Shown one piece after another: positions 7,616 through 14,079 of a DNA stretch of 14,679 nucleotides. The translations under genes and the position numbers were made by a program. Within the stretch, counting starts at the first letter, position 1. Every line of letters starts with the position of its first letter. Below the pieces are notes generated by a model. That model saw nothing but the letters and a program-made list of their open reading frames with translations. It did no database searches and was not told the DNA's origin. Source of the DNA: Bifidobacteriaceae bacterium (lineage in GTDB: Bacteria > Actinomycetota > Actinomycetes > Actinomycetales > WQXJ01); contig JAISBQ010000302.1 in the NCBI GenBank assembly GCA_031266115.1, positions 1 through 14,679 on the forward strand, given 5' to 3'.

Positions 7616-7778
7616 AGGGGACGCTCCTCTGGTATGGAGGTGATGACAGGACAGTGTCGCATCGACTAGTGAAGCTGTCGATGTGGCGCTAGGCCAAGAA
7701 TCGGGACCCAGCAGGTTGGTTTGAGCCACGCACAGTGTCGGTACGTGCGGGCGCACTGCGCGTGACCCCGCGACGGTT
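7616..7778 (-). promoter_or_regulatory. Gap upstream of Ig-like copy B
   Basis: Bases 7616-7669 are the leader shared with copy A, including the ribosome binding site. The rest is unique and contains the short palindrome GCGCACTGCGC (7751-7761) just after the protease stop codon. No convincing promoter hexamers or T-rich terminator are seen. Confidence 0.3.
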
Positions 7779-9515
7779 CTAGCTCACGTAGGCCGTGCCG
7801 GACCACATGGTGACGTTGTTGGCTCCTCCGGCCACTCCGAGGTTGATGGCGTAGATGTACACCGGCACGTTACCGCGCCTCGCAGTGCTGATCTGGGCGG
7901 CGAACCCGTGGTTGCTTCCGGTGTTGGGGTACGCGTTCGCAACATCGGGCCTGGAGAGGTTCGCTGGAACGGCAACGGATTCTCCGATACCCGCCGGACC
8001 GCCCAGATAGACATGGATCGACATAGGGGTCGCGGGCAGATCCGGATCGATGATCCATCCGGCGACAGTTACCGTGCCCGCCCCTCCAGAGACCAAGTCG
8101 ACACACCAAAATGGTGATCTATCGATCCCGTGGAGCTGCGTACCGGTGGCACTGATAGCATAACTGACATCGGAGAAGATGCTCACGTTCGTTGGGTGGT
8201 TTTCGACATCGCGGTAGCCCCCGGAGAGAACACCAAGCGCAACGGCAGTGCCATCTGGGTTAACGGAATATAGCGGCCCCCCGCTGTCTCCGTAGTCTGT
8301 GTAGTTCCAGGTGACGGGGTCCCAAGTGATCAAGGTCGCGTGTTGCAACCAGTGATGCTTGTTGTCTGTGCGTGGGTCAGGACCAAAGTAGACCGGTGTA
8401 TTGTAGGACGTAACGGTACCGCATTTCTCCTGTGGAGTCGTCACGCCATTGAAGCATCCGCGAGCGTACAGCGGGGGACTGGCCTGACCGGTGACGGAAC
8501 GCTGAAGACTGCTGTTCACGTAGACGCTAGGACTAGGGGAGACGTTGGCCGGCAAACCGACTACGCCGGCATCCGCTGGAATGTCACCTTCGTGATCCCA
8601 ATAGGTGTTGTTGAGGAGTGCCGACAGCGCTTTCACGGTACCCGTAGTCGAAGCAATGGAACCTTCCACCTTGCTGCCGAGCCCAAACATTCGCCAGCCT
8701 GGGTCGCAATGACCCGCCGTCAAAGCGTAGTAGTTCTGAGGATCGGTACCCCCGCGCAATACGAAGGCTGATGTGCAAGCTTCTACCCACTCCGTCATAT
8801 CATGCTTAACAAGGGATTTCCCTGCGCGAAATGGTGTCGAGTACATGTTTTCTTGTGAAGTGGCACTGACGAGGTCTGGCAGGATTGCCAACCTGGGTAC
8901 GTCGGAAAGAGTAGCATTCCCGAATGGAACCACTGTGGATTTGGCAGCTTCTCCTGTGAGAATCAGGCCCCCATCGAGGTCGGCGAAAGCCTCGGCGACG
9001 GCTGGGTAGTCGGAGCCGGGTGGAAGCTCCAGCACCACCGTGCCGCTCTCGTAGTTGACTCCGAATGACGTCCAGGCGATGCCTTCGGCGAGCTTTGCTT
9101 CAACCGTTGCTGCGAACTCGTCGAGCTGACCACGAGACACCTGGCGCGAGACGACCTCGACCTGAGCGATTTGGCTGAGACTGTCGGAGATCGCCGGCGC
9201 CTCGTCCGCGGTCAAGTCATGGACACCGACAACATAGTGGTCCTGCTCGGGAGTGAGCCAAAACTCGACAAAACGATCCCCCAGGAGTTCGAGCGCCGCA
9301 GCCCGGAAGTCAGCAGCGACCTCAAGGATGCCGACACCGTGGACATCGGACGACGGATCCGGAGGTGGCGGAAACTCAAAGGTGTCTTCGGACGACCCAG
9401 TTCCGGTATCGTCCGCGGTCCATGGCGTCGCGTGAGTCGATGCTGGAAGCCCGACTGTGAGAAGCACCGTGACCAGTGTTGCCAGGCCACGGGGTCGATG
9501 AGCAGGTCGCTTCAT
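7779..9515 (-). CDS. Secreted S1-family (streptogrisin-like) serine protease with propeptide and extra C-terminal domain
   Basis: 578 residues. Signal peptide about 1-29 (LATLVTVLLTVGLPASTHA). A propeptide about 30-225 resembles those of alpha-lytic/streptogrisin proteases (QLDEFAATVEAKLAEG). The chymotrypsin-fold domain spans about 226-465. Its catalytic triad is His269 (YYALTAGHC), Asp315 (DIPADAGVVGL) and Ser411 (YGDSGGPLY). Cys247/Cys270 and Cys354/Cys365 fit the usual disulfides. Residues about 475-578 form an added domain (VTVAGWIIDPDLP, LSRPDVANAYPNTGSNHGF, VPVYIYAINLG), a module found in various actinobacterial exported proteins. ATG 9515 has the strong site GGGAGGT seven bases ahead. 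It is expected to be exported, self-cleaved and active outside the cell. Target unknown; the two Ig-like proteins follow on the same strand. Confidence 0.9.
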   Translation of the reverse strand: MKRPAHRPRGLATLVTVLLTVGLPASTHATPWTADDTGTGSSEDTFEFPPPPDPSSDVHGVGILEVAADFRAAALELLGDRFVEFWLTPEQDHYVVGVHDLTADEAPAISDSLSQIAQVEVVSRQVSRGQLDEFAATVEAKLAEGIAWTSFGVNYESGTVVLELPPGSDYPAVAEAFADLDGGLILTGEAAKSTVVPFGNATLSDVPRLAILPDLVSATSQENMYSTPFRAGKSLVKHDMTEWVEACTSAFVLRGGTDPQNYYALTAGHCDPGWRMFGLGSKVEGSIASTTGTVKALSALLNNTYWDHEGDIPADAGVVGLPANVSPSPSVYVNSSLQRSVTGQASPPLYARGCFNGVTTPQEKCGTVTSYNTPVYFGPDPRTDNKHHWLQHATLITWDPVTWNYTDYGDSGGPLYSVNPDGTAVALGVLSGGYRDVENHPTNVSIFSDVSYAISATGTQLHGIDRSPFWCVDLVSGGAGTVTVAGWIIDPDLPATPMSIHVYLGGPAGIGESVAVPANLSRPDVANAYPNTGSNHGFAAQISTARRGNVPVYIYAINLGVAGGANNVTMWSGTAYVS

Positions 9516-9816
9516 TGTGGTTACCTCCCTTTCGAGAGTCTTGTCAGGGTGTGGGGTTCGGCGGGCTCAGGCATCTCTTACGATGGCTGCCGAGCACGAC
9601 CCTTGCAGGCTATCACCGAATGGTCCAGAAACAAGGGCCGTAGGTAGGATCAGATACCCGACGGGGTCCTTGCCTTCCACCAGATCCCTATTCCGGATTT
9701 CAGACCCCGCCGAGGGCTTGAAACCACAGGCTACCGTCCCGTCGCGGGCAATCACGTGGACAGAGTCCGGTGGACGGGTCCCCCACTATGCGACTCCAGC
9801 GGAGTGTAGTCGCCCA
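9516..9816. other. 301-base gap between menG and the protease gene
   Basis: Holds the upstream region of the protease gene and the downstream region of menG (both minus strand). A 62-codon open frame at 9567-9755 has a GTG start without a ribosome binding site and no recognisable motif, so it is not called. No RNA gene, repeat or clear promoter seen. Confidence 0.4.
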
Positions 9817-10509
9817 TCACGCCGGCCGGACGGCTCGGTGCAGCGCGACTATCCCGCCGCTGAGGTTGCGAAACCCGACGCTCGTCCAGCCGGCTTCGGC
9901 GACTATCCGGGCAAGTTCCCGCTGATCAGGCCACGCGCGGATAGTTTCGGCCAGATAAGTGTAAGCCTCGGAATGCGAAGACACCACCCGCGCCAACACC
10001 GGCAGCGCACGCATCAGATATCCCAGGTACACGGCCCGCCACGGTCCCCATATTGGCCGCGAGAACTCGCACACCACGAGCCGCCCGCCCGGCCGGGTCA
10101 CCCGCGCCAATTCACGTAATACCGCCGGCGAGTCCGCCACATTGCGTAGACCGAAAGAGATAGTCACTGCGTCGAATACACCATCGGCAAAAGGCAAGTG
10201 CTCCCCATCCCCGACGATGGCGTCCCTCACCGCCCCCCGCCCCCGCGCCTCAATGAGCATCCCGGCCGAGATGTCCACGGCGACCACATCAGCACCGCAA
10301 TCGGCCAGGGCTACGGTCGAGGCTCCGGTCCCCGCGGCCAGGTCGAGAACCCGATCACCGGGAATGATGCAGAGTGCCGCCAAGGTGGCGCGGCGCCATC
10401 GTCGGTCTCGCCCGAGGGACAACACGGTGTTGGTGAGGTCGTAGCGGCGGGCTACGCGGTCGAACATCGCCGCCACCTCACCGGGACGCTTGGTCAAATC
10501 GGCAGCCAC
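9817..10509 (-). CDS. menG: Demethylmenaquinone methyltransferase
   Basis: Transfers a methyl group from S-adenosylmethionine to demethylmenaquinone, the last step of menaquinone synthesis; acts at the inner side of the membrane. 230 residues from GTG 10509, the usual length. Family marks: VAAMFDRVARRYDLTNTVLS, SAM-binding VLDLAAGTGAST (residues 54-65), VFDAVTISFGLRNV (111-124), RVTRPGGRLVVCEFSRP, and AYTYLAETIRAWPDQ near the C-terminus. Longer starts at 10620 or 10674 are in frame, but they add unconserved residues and would overlap the truncated VapC remnant read in another frame, so the short start is preferred. No good ribosome binding site precedes GTG 10509, so the start is the weakest part of the call. 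Faces menF, with about 1.2 kb of accessory debris between them. Confidence 0.9.
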   Translation of the reverse strand: MAADLTKRPGEVAAMFDRVARRYDLTNTVLSLGRDRRWRRATLAALCIIPGDRVLDLAAGTGASTVALADCGADVVAVDISAGMLIEARGRGAVRDAIVGDGEHLPFADGVFDAVTISFGLRNVADSPAVLRELARVTRPGGRLVVCEFSRPIWGPWRAVYLGYLMRALPVLARVVSSHSEAYTYLAETIRAWPDQRELARIVAEAGWTSVGFRNLSGGIVALHRAVRPA

Positions 10510-10579
10510 CGGTCGATCATGCCACTGGCCGCCGCTACCGTGGTGCGCGATCCCGCCGCCCCGCGCCGGCGTCGTCGCG

Positions 10580-10729
10580 TCAAACGCCGTCCGCCGCAGC
10601 GAATGCGGACTGCCGTCCATCCGCGCCAGCTTCCAAGATGCGGATACGCGCACCTTTGAGGTCGGATGGGCCACCCAGAGCCAGTGCAGGCACCGCAGTA
10701 TCCACCAAGGCGGTATCAGGGAGGATCAT
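10580..10729 (-). pseudogene. 5' fragment of a VapC-type PIN toxin
   Basis: A 49-codon frame, MILPDTALVDTAVPALALGG..., whose ATG overlaps the stop of the ribbon-helix-helix antitoxin by ATGA (10726-10729). The N-terminus matches a VapC family that normally begins with VDTAV and an ALGGPSPL-like stretch followed by CRRIL and ADGR (here PSDLKGARIRILEAGADGR). The protein stops at TGA 10580 after only the first third of a PIN domain; the remaining acidic residues are absent, and menG begins about 70 bases further on. It is a different family from the toxin at 5104. Truncated toxin, certainly inactive as a nuclease. Confidence 0.72.
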
Positions 10730-11001
10730 TTCTCGTCGAATCCTCGATCGCGGTCTTCGTTCTCAACGCGCCACTGCTCCACGGTCAGGGGCCCTAGGGC
10801 CGGCTCAGACGCGCCATCGCCACCGGCAAGGACAATGGTCAGGGCGGCGACCCGGTCATCGCGCTGACGGGCCAGTAGATCGTCCACCGCCTCGCGGACC
10901 ACGGATCCAACCGACCGCTTCTGGCGCAACGCGAGAGATTCCAAGGACTGGTACTGCTCCGGCGCAAACAGCACCTGAGCCCGGCGGTCGTTGGTGGACA
11001 T
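10726..11001 (-). CDS. Ribbon-helix-helix antitoxin (VapB/CopG-like), orphaned
   Basis: 91 residues, MSTNDRRAQVLFAPEQYQSL.... Residues 7-13 form the DNA-contacting strand (RAQVLFA). Residues 15-27 (EQYQSLESLALRQ) and 30-47 (SVGSVVREAVDDLLARQR) form the two helices of a ribbon-helix-helix fold. The acidic C-terminus (VEQWRVENEDRDRGFDEK) is the likely toxin-binding tail. ATG 11007, two codons upstream, is an alternative start. It is coupled by ATGA to a toxin gene that is truncated, so the antitoxin has no working partner next to it. It could still bind its own promoter or neutralise a related toxin elsewhere. Further upstream is an unrelated PIN pseudogene. Confidence 0.8.
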   Translation of the reverse strand: MSTNDRRAQVLFAPEQYQSLESLALRQKRSVGSVVREAVDDLLARQRDDRVAALTIVLAGGDGASEPALGPLTVEQWRVENEDRDRGFDEK

Positions 11002-11039
11002 ACACATGTATTGGCATGCACACTCACACGTGTGCAGTG
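11001..11039 (-). promoter_or_regulatory. Candidate operator with CACACGTGTG palindrome
   Basis: A perfect 10-base palindrome CACACGTGTG lies at 11025-11034, flanked by CACT (11021-11024) and AGTG (11036-11039). A second near-palindrome TACACATGTA (11001-11010) overlaps the antitoxin start. Paired sites of this kind fit autoregulation by a ribbon-helix-helix dimer. Function is inferred from position. Confidence 0.4.
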
Positions 11040-11057
11040 ACCGTCCCCACAGCAGCC

Positions 11058-11365
11058 TCAGGGTTCGGCGCAGGCCGGGTGGAGTACGCCGAGCCGCAGA
11101 GCTACCGTCGCGAGCTTGACGTCGAAGGTGGCGAGTGGGGCACGCCGGTGTGGATGGCCGTCGCGAGCGCGCAGACATCCAGCATCTTCAGGCCGTGGCG
11201 CGCGGAGCCGCGCCACATCGAGAGGTTCGTCCGCACCCAAGTCGGCGACGCTGACGCCGATGGCGGCCAGGCCGGCTGCGACGGCGCCCCCCCCCCGCGG
11301 CCGTGGCGGGCCGGGGCCACCAGGACCTCAGTGAGAGCGTGACCGCGTGGACCAACAACGGCTCC
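11058..11365 (-). pseudogene. Frameshifted partial second copy of the PIN toxin at 5104
   Basis: Bases 11055-11361 align with 5101-5400, at about 85-90% identity by eye, in the same orientation. The first ~33 codons of the toxin are missing. Read in the toxin direction there are four indels relative to the intact copy: +2 near 11332 (AGTGAGAGC for GGCGAGC), +5 as a run of ten C at 11287-11296, -2 near 11198, and +2 near 11143. The pieces EVLVAPARH, ADLGADEPLDVARL, KMLDVCALATAIH and LATFDVKLATVALRLGV fall in different frames. It retains Asp in the MLDVCALATA motif, where the intact copy has His. Dead gene. Confidence 0.85.
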
Positions 11366-11386
11366 GACGGTTCTGTGCCCCTGACA

Positions 11387-11419
11387 GACTGCCATGCCGA
11401 CTGCCGACTGCCGACTGCC
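11387..11419. repeat. Short tandem repeat GACTGCC
   Basis: Three perfect head-to-tail copies of GACTGCC at 11399-11419, with one more copy at 11387-11393 separated by ATGCC. It sits exactly between the end of the PIN pseudogene homology and the first hairpin repeat. Confidence 0.7.
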
Positions 11420-11477
11420 GAGTTTCACCTTTCCGGGCCGCCACAGGCGATTTCAGCCCCAGAACGTGAAACTCGAC
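11420..11477. repeat. 58-base hairpin repeat, copy 1
   Basis: Begins GAGTTTCACCTTTCC and ends AACGTGAAACTCGAC. The outer nine bases GAGTTTCAC and GTGAAACTC are perfect inverted repeats, and pairing continues imperfectly inwards towards GGGC/GCCC. The inner segment CCACAGGCGATTTCAGCCCC is identical in copy 2. Resembles a REP-like or MITE-like intergenic element; no coding content. Confidence 0.75.
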
Positions 11478-11502
11478 GACCTCAGGCGCCCTCCAGACCG
11501 TC

Positions 11503-11560
11503 GAGTTTCATGTTTCCGGGCTTCCACAGGCGATTTCAGCCCCAAAAGGTGAAACTCGAC
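11503..11560. repeat. 58-base hairpin repeat, copy 2
   Basis: Same length and order as copy 1: GAGTTTCATGTTTCC at the left and AAAGGTGAAACTCGAC at the right, with the shared CCACAGGCGATTTCAGCCCC core. The two copies are direct repeats separated by 25 bases (period 83). Left and right arms pair as in copy 1, with a mismatch at the end of GAGTTTCA. Confidence 0.75.
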
Positions 11561-11750
11561 TGTGGTGGTGTCGTTAGCGTGACGCCTCGTTGACCATGGC
11601 GCCTGCTGCCTCAGTGCGCACCACTGGCTCACCTCGCCGCGCGGCATTGTCACGCCAGCGCTCACCCGGCCCGGCGCCGCGCCCCAGGTCGCAACCGCCC
11701 CCGTCCGCGCTTCCCACAACGCCAGCCCGCCACGGTTACCCTTGTCGGCG
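11561..11750. other. Upstream region of menF
   Basis: No gene seen. TACCCT at 11737-11742 lies eight bases before the menF ATG and could be a leaderless -10. There is no ribosome binding site in front of the ATG and no clear -35. A 65-codon open frame starting at 11590 has no family features and is not called. Confidence 0.3.
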
Positions 11751-13004
11751 ATGTCACCGACACGCCCCCACGACGTGCCCGCCCTGACGGTGCGCACTAC
11801 CGCGGGCGAGCCCACCGCCCCCTTGTTGCGCCACGCCCCAGGGCCGGCGCCCACCGTGTGGATGAGGCGCGGGGAGGGGATGGTCGGATGGGGACGGGCT
11901 GCCCGGCTTGAGTTGCGGGGGCCGGACCGCATCACACGGGCGGCCGCCTGGTGGCGCGCCGTCGTCGCCCGCGCCGAGGTGAGCGATGAGGTACGGGCCG
12001 ACGCCAGCGGTCTGGTCGCGCTCGGTACCTTCTGCTTCGACGACGCCTCACCCCGCGCGTCGGTGCTCGAGGTGCCGGCCGTCATCGTCGGCATGCGGGG
12101 CGGGCAGGGATGGATGACGAGGATCGGGGAGGCGACGCAGGCCCCCCAGGACTGGGGGACTCCAGGGGCGGTCCACCGAGAGGACGGCACGTGGCCCGCG
12201 CGCGAGTGGCCGGGGGTGATCCGCCGGGGGATCGAGGCGATTGAGGCGGGGGTCGCGGACAAGGTGGTGCTCGCGCGGGACCAATGGGCTGTGGCCGAGC
12301 GCCCCTTCGATCTGCGCGCCATCGCGGACTGGCTCGCCACCGCCTACCCGACCTGCTGGACCTACGCGGTGGACGGGATGGTGGGCGCGACCCCGGAACT
12401 GTTAGTGCGCATGGCGCACGGCCTGGTGACCTCCCGCGTGTTGGCGGGAACCATCCGCCGCACCGACGATGACGCCGCGAACCTTGCCAGGGCGGCCGCC
12501 CTCGCGCGATCCAGCAAAGACCTGGAAGAGCACGAGTTCGCCGTCGCCTCCGTGGCACGATCGCTCGCAGGGTTCACCGAAGAACTCTCAGTACCCGAGG
12601 TGCCGTACGTGCTGCATCTGCCCAACGTGATGCACCTGGCCAGCGATCTTGCGGGAGTTCTCCCCGCGACAGGTCCACGACCGAACGCCCTGGATGCTGC
12701 GAACGCCCTACACCCGACGGCCGCGGTGTGCGGAACACCGACGGCCGCCGCGCGCAGGTTACTAGCCGACCTGGAGGGGACCGACAGGGGCCGCTACGCG
12801 GGCCCAGTCGGATGGATCAACGCCGCCGGCGACGGCGAATGGGGAATCGCGCTACGCGGTGCCCAGATGAGCCCCGACCGGACCCGCGCGCAACTCTTCG
12901 CCGGGGGCGGCATCGTGCGAGCATCAGTTCCCGGGGAGGAACTCAGCGAAACCGAAGCCAAGTTCGCTGCGATGAGAACGGCGCTGGGAGTCCCGGACGC
13001 CTGA
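11751..13004 (+). CDS. menF: Isochorismate synthase
   Basis: Converts chorismate to isochorismate, the entry step of menaquinone synthesis, in the cytoplasm. 417 residues from ATG 11751; an in-frame TTG at 11742 is a weaker option. The C-terminal chorismate-binding domain covers about 150-415. Key parts: KVVLARD with Lys171 (catalytic base in MenF/EntC), GATPELLVR with Glu216 (catalytic acid), SRVLAGTIRR, KDLEEHEFAV (metal/substrate acids), LHPTAAVCGTP, GRYAGPVGWI and LFAGGGIVRASVPGEELSETEAKF. The Lys plus Glu pattern favours isochorismate synthase over anthranilate or salicylate enzymes. The N-terminal ~130 residues are variable, as usual. With menG it points to a menaquinone-respiring organism. 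EntC-type siderophore use is possible, but no siderophore gene is seen here. Confidence 0.9.
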   Translation: MSPTRPHDVPALTVRTTAGEPTAPLLRHAPGPAPTVWMRRGEGMVGWGRAARLELRGPDRITRAAAWWRAVVARAEVSDEVRADASGLVALGTFCFDDASPRASVLEVPAVIVGMRGGQGWMTRIGEATQAPQDWGTPGAVHREDGTWPAREWPGVIRRGIEAIEAGVADKVVLARDQWAVAERPFDLRAIADWLATAYPTCWTYAVDGMVGATPELLVRMAHGLVTSRVLAGTIRRTDDDAANLARAAALARSSKDLEEHEFAVASVARSLAGFTEELSVPEVPYVLHLPNVMHLASDLAGVLPATGPRPNALDAANALHPTAAVCGTPTAAARRLLADLEGTDRGRYAGPVGWINAAGDGEWGIALRGAQMSPDRTRAQLFAGGGIVRASVPGEELSETEAKFAAMRTALGVPDA

Positions 13005-13036
13005 CGCTCTGTATACCTGACCTTGGTGTCCGGGAC
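12990..13036 (+). terminator. Inverted repeat at the end of menF
   Basis: GTCCCGGACGCC (12990-13001, the last codons of menF) pairs with GGTGTCCGGGAC (13025-13036) over 12 bases with one G-U pair and a 23-base loop. No T-run follows. It may act as a weak terminator or mRNA-stability stem ahead of the insertion sequence. Confidence 0.3.
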
Positions 13037-13099
13037 GTCTGAGGCCGACTGGGCTGTGTCAAGTTCTGTGGACATTTGGTTTGTTGGTTTTGGGGTTGG

Positions 13100-14002
13100 T
13101 TAGGCTGCCAGGGGTAGTTCGGTTGGCAGGGTGTGGGTGAAGTGGTCGTTCCAGGCTTCGGCTGGGGTGCGGTAGGCGAGGGTCGAGTGGGGTCTGGAGC
13201 GGTTGTAGTACACCTCGATGTACTCGGCCACCCGGACTCTGGCTTTGGCTTTGGTAGGCCACTTGGCGAGGTGGAACATCTCGTTTTTCAGCGATGCGAA
13301 GAACGCCTCCGCGACGGCGTTATCCCACCAGACGCCTGTACGACCAATTGATAGCCTGACGTCGAATGTGTTCACGAGGCGAGCATGCTCAGCTGAGGTG
13401 TACACACTGCCGCGGTCGGAGTGGAACACGGCCCCGCCGGCGACTAGCCCCGAGTGGCAGGCCATCGTCAGGGCGTCGGCCACCAAGCTGGTCCGCATGT
13501 GGTCGGCCATGTGCCAGCCGATCACCATCCTGGTGGTCAAGTCGATCACTGTCGCCAGGTACACCCAACCCTCCCCAGTCTTCAAGTAGGTGATGTCGCC
13601 GACCAGGAACGTCCCTGGGACTGGCGGGTAGAACCGGCGTCGGACCAGGTCCCGGCGTGTCCCGGCGTCCGTGGCGGGGATTGTGGTGCGTTTGGACGCG
13701 CGCGGCTGGACCGCGACCAGCCCAAGCTCGGCCATGATCTTGCGGACCAGCCACAATGACACCCCGACCCCGAGTTTGGCGAGCTGGGCGCGGACCCGCC
13801 TGGCGCCGTGGCGCATTTTCGCCGACCGGAAGTCCTGCAAGATCAGCTTCGTGATCCAGACCCGCTCGCGAGCGCGCACGGAGCGCGCCTTGCGGGTCAG
13901 GTCGCCGCCGGTCTGCTTGACCCACTTGTAGTACCCCGACCTGGCGACGCCCATCAGCCGCGCCATCATCGTGATCGGAAAGTTGGCCTTCTCCTGCCAC
14001 AT
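13100..14002 (-). CDS. IS3-family transposase OrfB (DDE integrase domain)
   Basis: Catalyses transposition of the insertion sequence. 300 residues from ATG 14002. The N-terminal helix-turn-helix (HTH_21 type) is FPITMMARLMGVARSGYYKW. The integrase core has Asp136 (FLVGDITYL), Asp196 (VFHSDRGSVY) and Glu232 (DNAVAEAFFASLKNE), giving the classical 35-residue D-E spacing. The ending YIEVYYNRSRPHSTLAYRTP is typical. The frame is open to 14131, but residues before 14002 come from the orfA overlap and the junction with the next element. In intact elements OrfB is usually made as an OrfAB fusion by a -1 frameshift, so 14002 is only a working start. Catalytic residues are all present, yet without orfA it is probably not functional in transposition. 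Confidence 0.85.
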   Translation of the reverse strand: MWQEKANFPITMMARLMGVARSGYYKWVKQTGGDLTRKARSVRARERVWITKLILQDFRSAKMRHGARRVRAQLAKLGVGVSLWLVRKIMAELGLVAVQPRASKRTTIPATDAGTRRDLVRRRFYPPVPGTFLVGDITYLKTGEGWVYLATVIDLTTRMVIGWHMADHMRTSLVADALTMACHSGLVAGGAVFHSDRGSVYTSAEHARLVNTFDVRLSIGRTGVWWDNAVAEAFFASLKNEMFHLAKWPTKAKARVRVAEYIEVYYNRSRPHSTLAYRTPAEAWNDHFTHTLPTELPLAA

Positions 14003-14019
14003 GAGCTGGTACTTCAGCT

Positions 14020-14079
14020 CTACTCGGACTCCCGGGCGAAGAAGGCCGCGGCTTTCTTCAGAGTATCCGGACCGCGGGG
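14020..14079 (-). pseudogene. 3' remnant of IS3 orfA
   Basis: In the frame offset from orfB, the minus strand reads GPDTLKKAAAFFARESE followed by TAG (14020-14022). LKKAAAFFARE is the hallmark C-terminus of IS3-family OrfA. The frame is closed upstream by TAA at 14080-14082, which lies inside the inverted repeat of the neighbouring element. Everything before LKK, including the OrfA helix-turn-helix and leucine zipper, is missing. Confidence 0.75.

Larger units (their letters stand above)
5938..7669 (-). repeat. Tandem gene duplication (units about 5938-6723 and 6880-7669)
   Basis: The two Ig-like genes plus about 53 bases of upstream leader form two direct-repeat units with a period of about 943 bases. 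The leaders align (GGACGCTCCTC, then GGAGGTG, GACAG and ACAGTGT on the plus strand), showing that promoter or 5'UTR was copied with the gene. Between the units lie about 155 unique bases. Confidence 0.8.
13054..14079 (-). mobile_element. IS3-family insertion sequence, truncated at its 5' (right) end
   Basis: Contains a full-length DDE transposase gene (orfB) and only the last ~18 codons of orfA. The left boundary is placed at about 13054, where CTGTGTCAAGTTCTGTGGACA, typical of IS3-type terminal repeats, begins 45 bases from the orfB stop. The matching right-end repeat (TGTCCACAGAACTTGACA on the plus strand) does not occur anywhere up to 14679, so the element lacks its right end. IS3-type homology ends near 14071, right where the inverted repeat of the next element starts. 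Not mobile on its own. Confidence 0.75.

Noticed and set aside
9567..9755. 62-codon minus-strand open frame before the protease gene
   Set aside because: GTG start without a ribosome binding site, no recognisable motif; probably chance in high-GC DNA.
10510..10674. N-terminal extension of menG
   Set aside because: Residues are not conserved in the family and the region is read in another frame by the VapC stump.
11420..11560. Two repeats with a spacer, CRISPR-like
   Set aside because: Only two units, 58 bases long, with a 25-base spacer and no cas genes; hairpin element fits better.
11453..12340. 295-codon minus-strand open frame
   Set aside because: Antisense to menF and the hairpin repeats; Ser/Arg/Ala-rich with no motif.
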